Shown here: positions 15,659 through 27,200 of the stretch, piece by piece
Layout of the letters: each line of letters begins with the position of its first letter
Position numbering within the stretch: position 1 is the stretch's first letter
Assembly: GCA_025350695.1 (NCBI GenBank)
Contig: JANXXI010000092.1
Coordinates: 1 to 64,000 of the forward strand
Source: Acidobacteriota bacterium
GTDB taxonomy: Bacteria; Acidobacteriota; Terriglobia; Bryobacterales; Bryobacteraceae
Direction of reading: 5' to 3'
Length of the DNA stretch: 64,000 nt
The notes under the pieces: model-generated
Told to the model about the DNA's origin: nothing
Databases searched by the model: none
The model's input: the letters and a program-made list of their open reading frames with translations, nothing else
Position numbers and translations under genes: made by a program

Positions 15659-18232
15659 ATGAAGCATTTTCTTGTTTGCCTTGCGGCGATTTATCTTGCG
15701 GCACTTTCGCCGGGGCAATCCCTTGGTAGTGCAGGTACGGTGCAGGGCACGGTCGTTGACCCATCCGGCGCCGTGGTCGCTAACGCTTCCGTGACGATTC
15801 TGAATCGTGTTTCGAACTATCGCAAGTCGACGACGACGGATGCAAGCGGGGCTTTCCGCTTTAGTAGTGTCCCCCCCAACAGCTACTACTTGGAAGCGGA
15901 CGCGCCCAATTTTTCGCGGAGCGCCAAGCATGTGGAAATTCGCGGGGCGGTTCCCGTTGTCGCGAAGTTCCAGCTGGCACTAGCGGGAACCACCACTAAC
16001 GTTACGGTAGAAGGCGGTGGCGCCCATATGATCGAAAACGTCCCGTACGCTCACAATGATATGGAGATGTCGGGCCTCGCTAAGTTGCCCATAAGTTCCC
16101 CCGGATCAGGTTTGAGTGATGCGATTACGCTTAGCACCGGGGCCGTAGCCGCCGATTCAAACGGGTTTTTTCATCCTCTTGGAGATCATGCCCAGACCAG
16201 TTTTTCGGTGGATGGCCAGCCCATCAGCGATCAGCAGAGCAAGCAGTTTTCCACCCAAATTCCACTAAACGCGATTCAATCCATGGAATTGATCACGGGG
16301 GCCCCGCCTGCTGAGTACGGGGACAAGACCAGCCTGATCGTTAATGCCGTGACACGTTCCGGGTTGGGACAAAAAACGAATGGCAGTTTGCTGGGGCAGT
16401 GGGGATCTTTTGGGACATATTCCGAGGAGGCGACTCTCGGTGTAGGTGGAACGCGGTGGGGAAATTTTGTTTCGGCAAACGGAATGCGATCCGGCCGATT
16501 TCTGGACACGCCGGAATTTGCCCCAATTCATGCAATCGGCAATAACGCCACGATCTTTGATCATTTTGATTATTTGCCGAATGCCAAGGATATATTGCAT
16601 CTGAACATATTGGGGGCCAGAAATTGGTTCCAAGTCCCAAATACATACGATCAGTTGGGGCAGGATCAGCGTCAGAAGATATCCACGTTCAATTTTGCGC
16701 CGGGTTACCAACACACATATAGCTCGACCACCTTGATGACGGTCAACGGTTTCTATCGAGCTGACCATGTGAATTATTACGCAAGCCGGAATCCCGCCGA
16801 TGACACGCCGCTGACGTTTTCTCAACGCCGCACCTTGACCAATTGGGGAGCCAAGGCTGACATCGCTCAAACCAAAGGCCGACACAATTGGAAAATTGGA
16901 ACGCAGTTGATGCAAACACGGCTCAACGAGAGTTTTTCGTTCGGTATAACCGATCCAACTTACAATGCGGTCTGCGTGGATAGTGCTGGTGATCCGCAAC
17001 AGTTGCCAACGGTTACTGACTCGAAACGGTGCACGGCATCTGGATTTTCGCCCAATCCAAGTTTGCAGGCGAGCTTGATTCCTTATGACCTTACCCGCGG
17101 CGGAAAGTTGTTTCCTTTCGCGGGAAGCAGGAATATCAATCAGGCGGCATTCTACTTACAGGATTCCATCAAGTTCGGAAATCTGTCCATTCAAGCCGGC
17201 CTGCGCATGGATGTTTACAAGGGAATCGTCTCTGATTCGAGTGTTCAGCCTCGCATAGGAGCCTCATACTTGATCGCCAAATCGAATACTGTATTGCGCG
17301 CCTCCTATACGCGCACCTTTGAAACTCCTTACAACGAGAATTTGGTTCTTTCCAGCGCGACTGGTTCCGGAGGGCTGGCTTCCAACACCTTTGGCGCCGT
17401 CAGTCAGCCATTACGTCCAGGGAACCGCAATCAATACAACGCGGGATTCGAACAGTCTTTCGGCCATTTTCTGATCGTCACTTCCGATTATTTCTGGAAG
17501 TTCACCGACAATGCCTATGACTTCGCGGTTCTGCTGAATACGCCGCTCGCCCTTCCCGTTTCCTTGCGCAAGTCAAAAATCGATGGGGCTTCGGCTAGAA
17601 TCGGGACGCCGGTTTTGCATGGCTTTCAGTGGACGACAACCATGGGACACTCGCGTGCGCGTTACTTTGGCCCGTTAAATGGCGGGCTTGTTTTCAATTC
17701 CGATGTTGGCGGCGATTCTGTTTTCCGCATTGACCATGATCAGGCATTTCAGCAACGGACGCAGCTTAGGTATCAGAAGGGAAGTCACGGACCTTGGATC
17801 GCTTGGTCATGGCGTTACGAGAGTGGACTGGTGGCCGGGGCTGTTAATAATTTGGACGATGCGCTTGGGTTGAGTGGCGCCCAGCAAGCGGCGATCGGTT
17901 TCTATTGCGGTTCTGCCACTCCTTCGATTCGCGTTCCGCTCACTGCCTCACAATGCAACGCCAAGAACTATGCGGCGACGCGCCTGACCATTCCGGCGCC
18001 GGGGACCGCCGATGACGACCATAATCCTGCTCGTTTGGCCCCTCGGCATTTGTTTGACTTGGGATTGGGTACGGACAATTTGTTCCACCGCGAGCATGTC
18101 CGCACCACCTTAAAGTTCGCCATTAATAATATGGGCAACAAGGTTGCCTTATACAACTTCCTATCCACTTTCAGCGGAACGCATTTTGTTGCCCCACGGT
18201 CGTATCAAGTTGCCCTAGGTCTCGTTTTCTAA
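15659..18232 (+). CDS. TonB-dependent receptor with carboxypeptidase-regulatory-like domain
   Basis: An 857-residue outer-membrane protein: signal peptide (1-20), carboxypeptidase-regulatory-like beta-sandwich (about 25-110: 'VQGTVVDPSGAVVANASVTI'), plug domain (about 130-225, with 'MELITGAPPAEYGDKTS') and a large beta-barrel ending in a typical aromatic terminus ('YQVALGLVF'). Acidobacterial and Bacteroidetes receptors of this build import large substrates, usually glycans, with TonB energy; the substrate here is unknown. ATG at 15659 gives the clean signal peptide; an in-frame upstream GTG at 15623 lies inside the promoter. It converges with the giant gene across a hairpin. Confidence 0.9.
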   Translation: MKHFLVCLAAIYLAALSPGQSLGSAGTVQGTVVDPSGAVVANASVTILNRVSNYRKSTTTDASGAFRFSSVPPNSYYLEADAPNFSRSAKHVEIRGAVPVVAKFQLALAGTTTNVTVEGGGAHMIENVPYAHNDMEMSGLAKLPISSPGSGLSDAITLSTGAVAADSNGFFHPLGDHAQTSFSVDGQPISDQQSKQFSTQIPLNAIQSMELITGAPPAEYGDKTSLIVNAVTRSGLGQKTNGSLLGQWGSFGTYSEEATLGVGGTRWGNFVSANGMRSGRFLDTPEFAPIHAIGNNATIFDHFDYLPNAKDILHLNILGARNWFQVPNTYDQLGQDQRQKISTFNFAPGYQHTYSSTTLMTVNGFYRADHVNYYASRNPADDTPLTFSQRRTLTNWGAKADIAQTKGRHNWKIGTQLMQTRLNESFSFGITDPTYNAVCVDSAGDPQQLPTVTDSKRCTASGFSPNPSLQASLIPYDLTRGGKLFPFAGSRNINQAAFYLQDSIKFGNLSIQAGLRMDVYKGIVSDSSVQPRIGASYLIAKSNTVLRASYTRTFETPYNENLVLSSATGSGGLASNTFGAVSQPLRPGNRNQYNAGFEQSFGHFLIVTSDYFWKFTDNAYDFAVLLNTPLALPVSLRKSKIDGASARIGTPVLHGFQWTTTMGHSRARYFGPLNGGLVFNSDVGGDSVFRIDHDQAFQQRTQLRYQKGSHGPWIAWSWRYESGLVAGAVNNLDDALGLSGAQQAAIGFYCGSATPSIRVPLTASQCNAKNYAATRLTIPAPGTADDDHNPARLAPRHLFDLGLGTDNLFHREHVRTTLKFAINNMGNKVALYNFLSTFSGTHFVAPRSYQVALGLVF

Positions 18233-18245
18233 TCTAAATGGATTG

Positions 18246-18270
18246 GCCGCGCTTCGATACGAAACGCGGC
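18246..18270. terminator. Bidirectional terminator-like hairpin between convergent genes
   Basis: GCCGCGCTTCG and CGAAACGCGGC pair over 11 positions with one C-A mismatch around a 3-nt ATA loop, between the stop of the TonB receptor (18232) and the stop of the giant gene (18294). The T tract is weak on both sides, so efficiency is uncertain, but placement between converging genes fits a shared terminator. Confidence 0.55.
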
Positions 18271-18293
18271 TTGGTTCCTCGGGAAACTCTCAA

Positions 18294-21200
18294 TTAGTTG
18301 ACCGTTACGGAAACGCTGGTCAAGGTCCCTGGGTCACTGAACCCAGTTGGTTGCGTCGGAATTGTTACGCTCGCTCCCCCTAAGGCATTCAGCGAGAGAG
18401 TTACCGTCCCTTGGTCTGAACCGGGTTGGATTGTAACCGGATTCGGGATCGTAACGCTCGCTGAACTGCTGCTGACTTGAACCGTTAACGCAGATCCCCC
18501 CGCGAGTGCTTTCGGGATGATGGGGAAAACACCGCCCTGAAGGATACCGACTTGTACGATCACGTCTGAATTTGTTCCGACAGGAGCGGTAACCGTCGAA
18601 GATCCAAAATGGTTGTAGATAACCATCGCAGATGGAGCCAATGTAGCAGTTGCCGTGGCCGATGCCAGGCCCGAGCTTGTTGCTGTATAGTTCACCGTTC
18701 CTGAACTGGTTGTCCCCTGGACATAGAAGGCCTTTTGACTTGAACCTTGCAGCACGGATAATGTGATGGAACTAGATCCGGCGCCAGTCGCGGTAGCTGA
18801 AAGAAGAATACCGGGTCCAGCCGCGGTGATGGTTACCGTGGTTCCACCAGAACCCGCTGGTCCAGGCAAATTGATATAGTCAATGTCTTGCAGTTTATTG
18901 CCGACCGTCAGATGCCCGAAGAAGAACATAGGCGTGTTGCTAATCCGGGCAATCACGGCAGCTGATGTTAAAGCGGCGCTGGTGGCGGTAATCGTTGTGC
19001 TTCCCGTGACGCCCAGCGGGTGAACTGCAAATGATCCGTTAGAGGCTCCGCCTGGGATGGTTAGTGACGAGGATCCCAAAGTCGCCACGGATGGATTGCT
19101 GTTGGCGAATGATGTTGTCAATGAGGTTCCGCCAGCCACGGCTTGGGTCTCAATAAATTGGCCACCTGAAAAACGTCCAGTTTCGACAGTTAGGATTGCG
19201 TCCCCGGAGGCAACCGTTGCGTCAAAGCTTGCGGCTCCGGCGCCTCCTGGCGAAGTGATCCGTAGGCCAGACGGAGCGATGGTTACCGTTCCGTTTGCTG
19301 GGGCAAATCCAGTTGCGGTCATTGTGTAATTAGCCGATGTGGCATTACCCACGGCCTGTATGTAGAAGCCCGTGCTAATGGAGTGATTCGGGGGGATTGA
19401 GACAACAATTGAGGTTGTGCCTGCCCCGGTTGCAGTGTTGGAGAACCGGATGTTGGGGTCGGTCGTGCTGATTGTGGCTTGAATATCCGCCGTTGACGCC
19501 CCCGTGAGGGAAATCGTTGCCGGGGCCTGTAGGAAGCGGCCGACGGTGACATTGCTGGGGATTAGGTCGCTTGCCAATACCGTTGCTATGACCGTTTGTC
19601 CGGTGGCTGGAACTCCATAAGTAACGGGTATCCCGGAGGTGATTTCCGATCCGGCCCCGATACCGGTCGTGATCGTGGTTGGACCGGTGGTAACCCCGCA
19701 AGCCTGGAATTGGGTGGTTACAATATCGTCGGCACCGATGAAATTGACGTTGGCTGATTTCAAAGAGCAGAAAGGTGTGTTTGCCGTGCCCGCAAACCCG
19801 CCGATATTTCCATCGCTAAGACTCAAAGGAACGTTGATCGATAGGCCCCCACGGACTTGTTGGACGGCTGCCGGGTTGAGGGTTACTGGGTCTAGACGGA
19901 CGGCGGAAATCTTCAGATCGGTCCTTGACCCTTGGTATACCGTGAATGGAGCTCCAACTATACCTGGGCCGGATATCACAAATCCCGAAGGAGTCATGGT
20001 GATGGTCGCGGTTGCTGTATCGTATCCGGTAGCCTCCACCCTCACGGTTGCGGTTCCGGTGGAATCGAGGGCTTGAACAAAAATGGAGATTAGATTGAGC
20101 CCCTGAACCAGACTGTCCTGTACGAGAACGCGGCCCTTCACGGCCCCGCCTCCAAGAAGCACGTTCGGACTATCGGATGTAATTCGGAACACCACGCCAC
20201 CCGCGGGCGCAGCGGGACTGAAGCTGACATTCATCAATGTCTGCAGGTCCTTCCCGATGGTGAGAGCAGGAATCGTGATCTTGCCGGCGCCGCCGGTGAA
20301 GATGCTGTTCTGCAAACTAAATGCGACCGGCGGGGGCAGAGTCCCCGGTGTCTGCACTGATGTAAGCGTGGCCGTTACCGTGTAGGCGCCCAGTGTTCCG
20401 TTTGCAGTGAGCGTAGGAGAATAAATTAGCCCGAGGTCGTCGCTAAACTGGGAACCACCTCCCACGCTTGCTGAGGCTCCGGTGTTGCCGACCGTCGCGG
20501 CGAACGAAACAGTTGCGCCGCGGACCGGAGTTCCATCCGCTTTAGTGACCTTGACAACCAGTTGTTCGTTGAACGGCGAGTTAAGAAGCGAGGCCTGGCC
20601 ATCGCCACTTACCTTTGTGATGATGTAGTCGTATTGCGCGCCATTGGTCAGCGCGAAGGACACCGAGCCAGCCACTCCGGTAACCGCCCCTGTTACGTTG
20701 TATGTTCCGAGAGATGCATTCGCTGTGAACACTGCCGAGGTGGCGACGCCTGTGGCGCCCGTCACTGCTGTATTCGCTGTGCCGGCAAAGGTTCCTGACG
20801 CACCGCTTGCGGCAGGGGCTGTGAAGACCACCGTTGCGCCAACCACGGGATTACTGTTGTTGTCGGTGACTAGCACCTTCAACGGATTGGAGAAAGCGAT
20901 ACCCGGAGCGGCGGTCTGCGGAGTACCGCTAACCACAGCGATGTTGGCTGCGGGGCCTGCGACATTTGTCATGGTCACCGTCGTCGACAGCGCACCTGCA
21001 GTTGCCGAAATCTGGTACTGGCCAATTAATGTTCTCGGGGCTGCGGTAACGCTGGCAACGCCGGACGCATTTGTTACGGCCGTGACCGCGGATAGCATGG
21101 CTCCTGGTTGGCTTGCCGGCGCGGCGAAGGTGACCACAACGCCAGGTACCGGCCTTGCGGAGGCGTCGGTAACTGTTGCTGCCAGAGTTGATGTGGCGCT

Positions 21201-24200
21201 AGAACCTGCCACGAGCGATTGCGGTGTTGCTGTCAGCGCGATCGCCGACGGAAGCGTATTGGTTAATGAGAAGGTGGCTGTGCCTCCAATTCCTGAAGCC
21301 GTCGCCGCCACCGTGTACGTTCCACCGATGGAATTTGCCGTGGCTGTTACTGAGGCAAATCCGTTGGAATCGGTAACAGCTGGGATTGAAAGCACAGCGG
21401 CTGCGCCGTTATTGGGGACAACGGTGAATGTGACCGTGGCGCCCACCGCGGGTCCACTAACCCCTAGCACTTTAACCGTCAAGGGTGAAGCGAACGAAGC
21501 ATTGATCGGTGCTGTCTGGACTGCACCGGCGGTCGCCGTGACTGATCCAGGAAGAGGGCCGATGTTGGTCAAGTTGAATGCTTGGGACGCGCCGTTTATC
21601 GAGGCGGTTACAACATAGACGCCGGCAGTTGCGTTGGCGGTTGCTGTTACGCTAGCTACGCCTGAAGCGTTTGTTGTGGCGGTCGGCGAACTGAGTGTAG
21701 CGCCTTGTCCCGATGACGGGGCAGTGAAGAGCACGTCGACGGCCGGAACTGGATTTCCAAAGCTATCGGAGACGACAACCGCCAAAGGCGTTATGAAAAG
21801 AGTGTTCGTCGTGGCGCTTTGCGGGTTGCCTGAACTTATTGCGATTGAGGCTGCCGAGCCTGGATTGTTTGTCAGCGAGAAGCTGGCCGGTGTGGCCGCG
21901 CCCGCAACGGAGGCAGTGACGACAAACGGGCCCGCCTTGGTGTTGGCTGTTGGGCTGCCAATATTAGCATTGCCGAAGACGTCGGAATTCACGATCAGCG
22001 CCGTGGTGAATGTCGCGCTTGGGCCGCTGCCACTGGGCGCCGCAAACGTAACTGGAACTCCGGATACCGGATTGCCGCCCGAGTCTTTTACTTGAGCACG
22101 CAAACCTTGGGGGAAAGGATTGGTAACAGTAGCCGATTGTCCGCTTCCGGAAACAACCACGATGGAAGCAGCCGGTCCTGGCGTATTGGTAAGTGAGAAC
22201 ACCGCAGGCGTGCTGACTCCGAAAATAGTCGCGTTCACGTTGTATGGTCCACCTGCTCTCGAGTTGGCGGTTACAGTGGCGGAGGCCAAGCCGGAAGCGT
22301 CGGTGACAGCCGTGACTGCCGCGGCGATGCCAGGGACCGTGCCCGACGGGCCGGTGAAGGTTACCGTAATGCCTGGCAACGGATGGCTTGCCGAATCGGT
22401 TACCAAGGCAACTAATTGGCTGAACGAGCTGTTGACGGCGCCAGTTTGGTTATTGCCCGCGCTTACCGCGACCGACGTTGCGACGGCTGCGGAAATCGTA
22501 AGGCTCAGCGTGGAGTTGGCTGCTTGCTGCGGGTTGCTTGTGTCTCGAACCGTAGCATTAAAGCTTGTTGTTCCAGCGCTTGTAGGAGTGCCTGTGATGA
22601 TGCCTGCGCTGCTCATCGTAAGGCCGGCGGGCAATCCCGTGGCTGTCCAGCTATAAGGTTGTTGACCGCCCGCCGCCGCCATCGTGAACGAATAGGGCGT
22701 ACCGACCGTCCCCGAGGTTAGCGTAGTACTTGCAACCGCGATTGGTCCGTTAACCGTCAGGTTCATGACCACGTCGGCGATGTTCACGCCGCTGGCATGC
22801 AGTTGCGCCACTCCGGAGCCGATGATATTGACCGTTACTCTGGTGGCGGGGACAGAACTACCATCCCAGAAGAAGTTCACCGGGGTCTGTACCGTCGCGA
22901 CCGCTGTGTTGGACGACGAAATATTCGCCGGAATTCCATCCAGAATAGAGAAGGCATTGCTGCCGGGAACTGTTGCGAACAGGAGCAAATTGTATTGCAG
23001 TTGTTGGCCGATGGTGTTCACGGACACGTTGGGATTCTCCCAGGCAATGACTGCTCCAACCTGCATCACGAAAGGAGTTGCGGGCGTGTAGTTCGTAGCG
23101 GTTGCCGTGATGGTGTGATTCCCAACATTTTCGCCGGAGACTGTTGCTATGCCGGCGGTGGCGCCCTGTGGAATAAAGATCGTCGAAGGAACAAGATTCA
23201 ACTTCTTGTTGTCAAATCCAAGTTGAACCCGGGTTCCACCAAATGGAGCGGGCTGCGACAGGGTGGCGGTAAGTGTGGCCGGCGCCTGGGCCAGCTTAAT
23301 GGAATTGGTGTTAGCCGACAACGTGATGGTGGACGGCGGTTGCACGGTAACATCGCTTGTTACGTCGGCATATCCTGGCGCAGTTGCGCGAATTACTGTT
23401 GTGCCGACTCCTATAGCTGTTAGCTTGAATCCAATTACTTGACCTGTAGCTCCAAAGGTCACGGAAGGTCCGACGATAGCAACCGATGGGTTGGATGAGG
23501 TCAACGTAAACGTTGTGGTCGATTGAGCAGGGCCAGACAGAGACAGCGTCAGGGTAGCGTCAGTGCCCGGGCCAAGAAGGCTAACCGCGGAAGGCGACAA
23601 CGTGGCTGATGTGCCGACTGTGACTATCGTTGAAGCCGCGTTGAGGCCCGATGACGTTGCATTGATAGTTGTCGTACCGGCGGCAAGGCCGCTGATAACT
23701 ACCGAACGGCTTGGCGTGGTTTGACCGGCATTGAAGGTTACTCCTCCGGTGACGTTCGCCTTGGAGCTGTCGCTGCTTGTGAGTGCTACGTAGACCGTGC
23801 CTGCGGCAGGTCTAGCGAGAGTGATTGGGAAATCGACACTCGCATTGGGGGACACGGTGAAATTGGCCGGCATGATTATGTCGGCTGTAGCCGTGACGGT
23901 AACGGTAGCCGTGGCATCTGTGATGCCGGCAGCGCTGGCGCGGATTGTTGCCGTGCCTCCGGCTGCCCCTGTCACAGGAACGGTGGCCGACGTCAATCCC
24001 GCCGCAATTGTGACCGAAGCTGGCACAGTGGCCGCGGCGGTGTTCGATGAACTGATCGCGAAGGTTAGCCCCGTTGGTGGCGCCGGGTTAGCCAGCGTCA
24101 GCGTAAGATTTTGAACCCCTCCGCCGGAGATGGCGAGTGTAGCTGGTGAGAAGCTGATAGAAGTTGTCACCTGTAGCGGAGCAGAGCCTGAGGTGAAAAA

Positions 24201-27200
24201 TGGCGCCGAAGCCGTGATGATTGCCGATCCAGGGGCGAGGCCAGTGAGTTGAGGTGCGCTTGCGGGCTGGGTCGATCCTGCCGCAATTGTAACTGTGGAA
24301 GGGACCACCGTGACCTTCGTGGAATCTGAGCTGGAAAGTGTTACCGTGAGGCCACCGGCAGGCGCGACCGTTGGTAGCGTTATCTGCAGAGGGGTTGTTT
24401 GACCCATCACAACTGTCGGATTCGCAGTTACGGAGATGGCTCCCCCGCCCTGTACGATGACGGACGCAGTGGCGCTCGCAACATTTGGATTTGAAGCGGT
24501 GATGACGGCTGACCCCGTGCTCACGCCGGTAACAGCGAATGTGGCTGATGAGGAGCCGGCGGCAATCGAAACCGAGGCTGGTATCGAGATGACGCCAGCC
24601 TGATTGGCCGATAAGGTAACAGTCAATCCGGTCGCTGTTGGAGCTGGCAAAGTAATCGTAAGGTTTTGCGGACTAGCGCCCACCAGCGTCAAAGTGGAGG
24701 GAGCGAAACTTAAGGAACCAGGCACGGTAACAACCTGTGTGCCCGTCGTGTAGCCAGTGGCCGATGCGCTGATTGAGGCGGAGCCGAAGTTAACGCCCGT
24801 AACCACAGGTTGTGAAACAGGTTGGGTTTGACCTGCGCTGATGGTCACGGAGGAAGGTGTAATGGATACCTTCGTCGAATCGGAAGTTGAAAGTGCGACC
24901 GTGACGCCGACCGGGGCCGGGGAAGTCAGTGACACAGGGAAAGCCGCGGATTGGCCCGGCGTGACGTTTACATTGAAGGGAAGGAGAATTGTTCCGCCGC
25001 TGAGACCACCAGAGACAGTTAGGCTCATGTTGGCCGTGGCCACTTGTTGCGGGTTACTTGCATCGCTAACGGTGAAGGTAACGCCTGTCGTGCCGGCTGC
25101 GGTTGGTGTGCCGGAGATGGCGCCAGTTGAGCTATTCAAGGATAGACCGGCGGGCAGTCCCGTAGCCGTCCAGGTGTACGGAGACGTTCCGCCAACTGCT
25201 GATAGCGTAGCGGAATAGGAAGCGCCCACGGACCCATTGGGGAGAGATGCAGTGGCAACGCTGACTGGGCCGTTGACGGTGAGATTCATAACAACGTCGG
25301 CAATATTGACTCCGCTTGCGTGGAGCTGAGTTGTGCCTGAGCTGAGAATGTTCACTGTGACGCGCGTGGCTGGCACCGTGCTGCCATCCCAGAAGAAGTT
25401 CACCGGCGTCTGCACGGTGGCGACGTTGGTATTTGATGAGGAGATGTTGATCGGAATTCCATCAAGTATGGAGAAGGCATTGTTTCCAGGCACCGTGGCG
25501 AACAAGAGCAGATTGAATTGAAGCTGCTGGCCGACTGAGCCAACCGAGAGATTAGGCGTTTCCCATGCGATGATTGCGCCAACCTGCATCACAACCGGGG
25601 CTGGCGCCGTGTAACCGCCCGTAAGTGAGCCGGTAATGGTGTGGTTGCCGACGTTTTCGCCGAACACCTGAGACGTGCCTGTTGTGGCTCCTTCTGGAAT
25701 GACGATCGTGGACGGAACGCAATTCACTTTCTTGTTGTCAAAGCCCAGGGTGACGGTGGTTCCGCCGAACGGAGCCGGCTGGGAGAGGGTGACGGTTAGG
25801 GTTGCCGGGGCTTGCGCCAGTTTGATTTGATTGGTGCTCAGCGCCATCAATGAAGTGGCTGGTGAGCCCACTGTTACGTTAGCTGTTGAGTCCGCGAATC
25901 CCGGAGCAGTGGCGCGAATGACAGCTGTACCGATTCCCACGGCGGTAACTTTGAATCCGATCACCGAAGAAGACCGGCTAAGAAATAGAAGTTGCGGAAC
26001 GATGGCCACGGATGGGTTTGAAGACGTCAATGTGAAGATTGTGTCGGCGGGGATAGGGCCCGAAAGCCTTAGCGCCAACGTAACGTCCGCGCCAGGACCA
26101 ACTAGTACGCTGTTGGCCGGAGTCAACGCGGCAGTAAGACCGACTGTGACGAGTGTGGAAGCTGGAGCCAAGCCATTGGTGGATGCAGTTATTGTGGCCG
26201 AACCCAATGCGTTACCGTTGAGTACCACGGTCCGGCTCGGAGTAGTTTGTCCGGCGTTAAACGTGACTCCGCCAGTAATAGTGGCTTTTGACGAATCGCT
26301 TGTGGTGAGCTGCACATAGACCGAGTTTGCCTGCGACCGGGCAAGCGTGATTGGGAAATCGACACTAGTGTTGGGTGCAAGGGTAATCGAGCCGGGCATG
26401 ATGAAATCTACCGCTGCTCCGGCAGCAACAGTAACATTAGCCGTTGCGTCCGTGATACCTGGGAAACTGGCGCGGACTACGCTTGATCCAGTTGCTACGC
26501 CGGTGACAGGAACGTTGACACTGACTAGTCCGGCCCCTATTGTCACCGAAGCGGGTACCGTGGCGGCAGCTGTGTTGGACGAGCTTAACGTAAACGTCAA
26601 GCCTGCTGCAGGTGCTGGCGCCGACAACGTCAAGGTTAGATTTTGGGTAGCCGTGCCCGTGAGGTTTAGCGAGCCGGGGCTAAGGCTGATGGTTGCGGTA
26701 ACCGTCACGCCCTTCGAACCGGTTGTGTAGTTTGGAGCTGAAGCGCTAATAACTGCCGAACCAATATTCACGCCGGTGACCTGAGGCTGGGCTGCGGGCT
26801 GCGTAAGCCCGGCGCCAATGAATACGGAAGGTGGAGTGATTGTAACCTTGGAGGGGTCAGCACTTGTGAGTGTTACCGTTACGCCACCGCCAGGCGCGGC
26901 TGTGGGCAAAGTGATTGCGAATGGCAAGGTTTGGCCCGGCGCCAGGACGACGTTAGAGGGCAGACTAATGATTCCGCCACTCGAGGCTGCTGTGTTGGTC
27001 AGCGGAAAATTGACAGGGACGACGCTGCCGACGCTCGCCGAGACATTGTAAGGTCCATTGGCGATTGCGTTGGCGCTGACGACGACCGACGCCTGTCCTG
27101 CGGCATCTGTCGATACGGTTACCGGCGAAGCAATGCTGGCTCCGCTGCTGGGACCGGCAAAAGTTACCGGCGCGTTGGGGACAGGTCTACTGGCGCTATC

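Noticed and set aside
20644-21618. Long plus-strand open frames (to 324 codons) across the giant gene region, for example 20644-21618 and 21634-22095
   Set aside because: They are antisense to a continuous coding frame rich in Ala, Thr, Val and Gly codons, whose complements rarely give stops. They have no start signals or recognisable domain and repeat with the supermodules.
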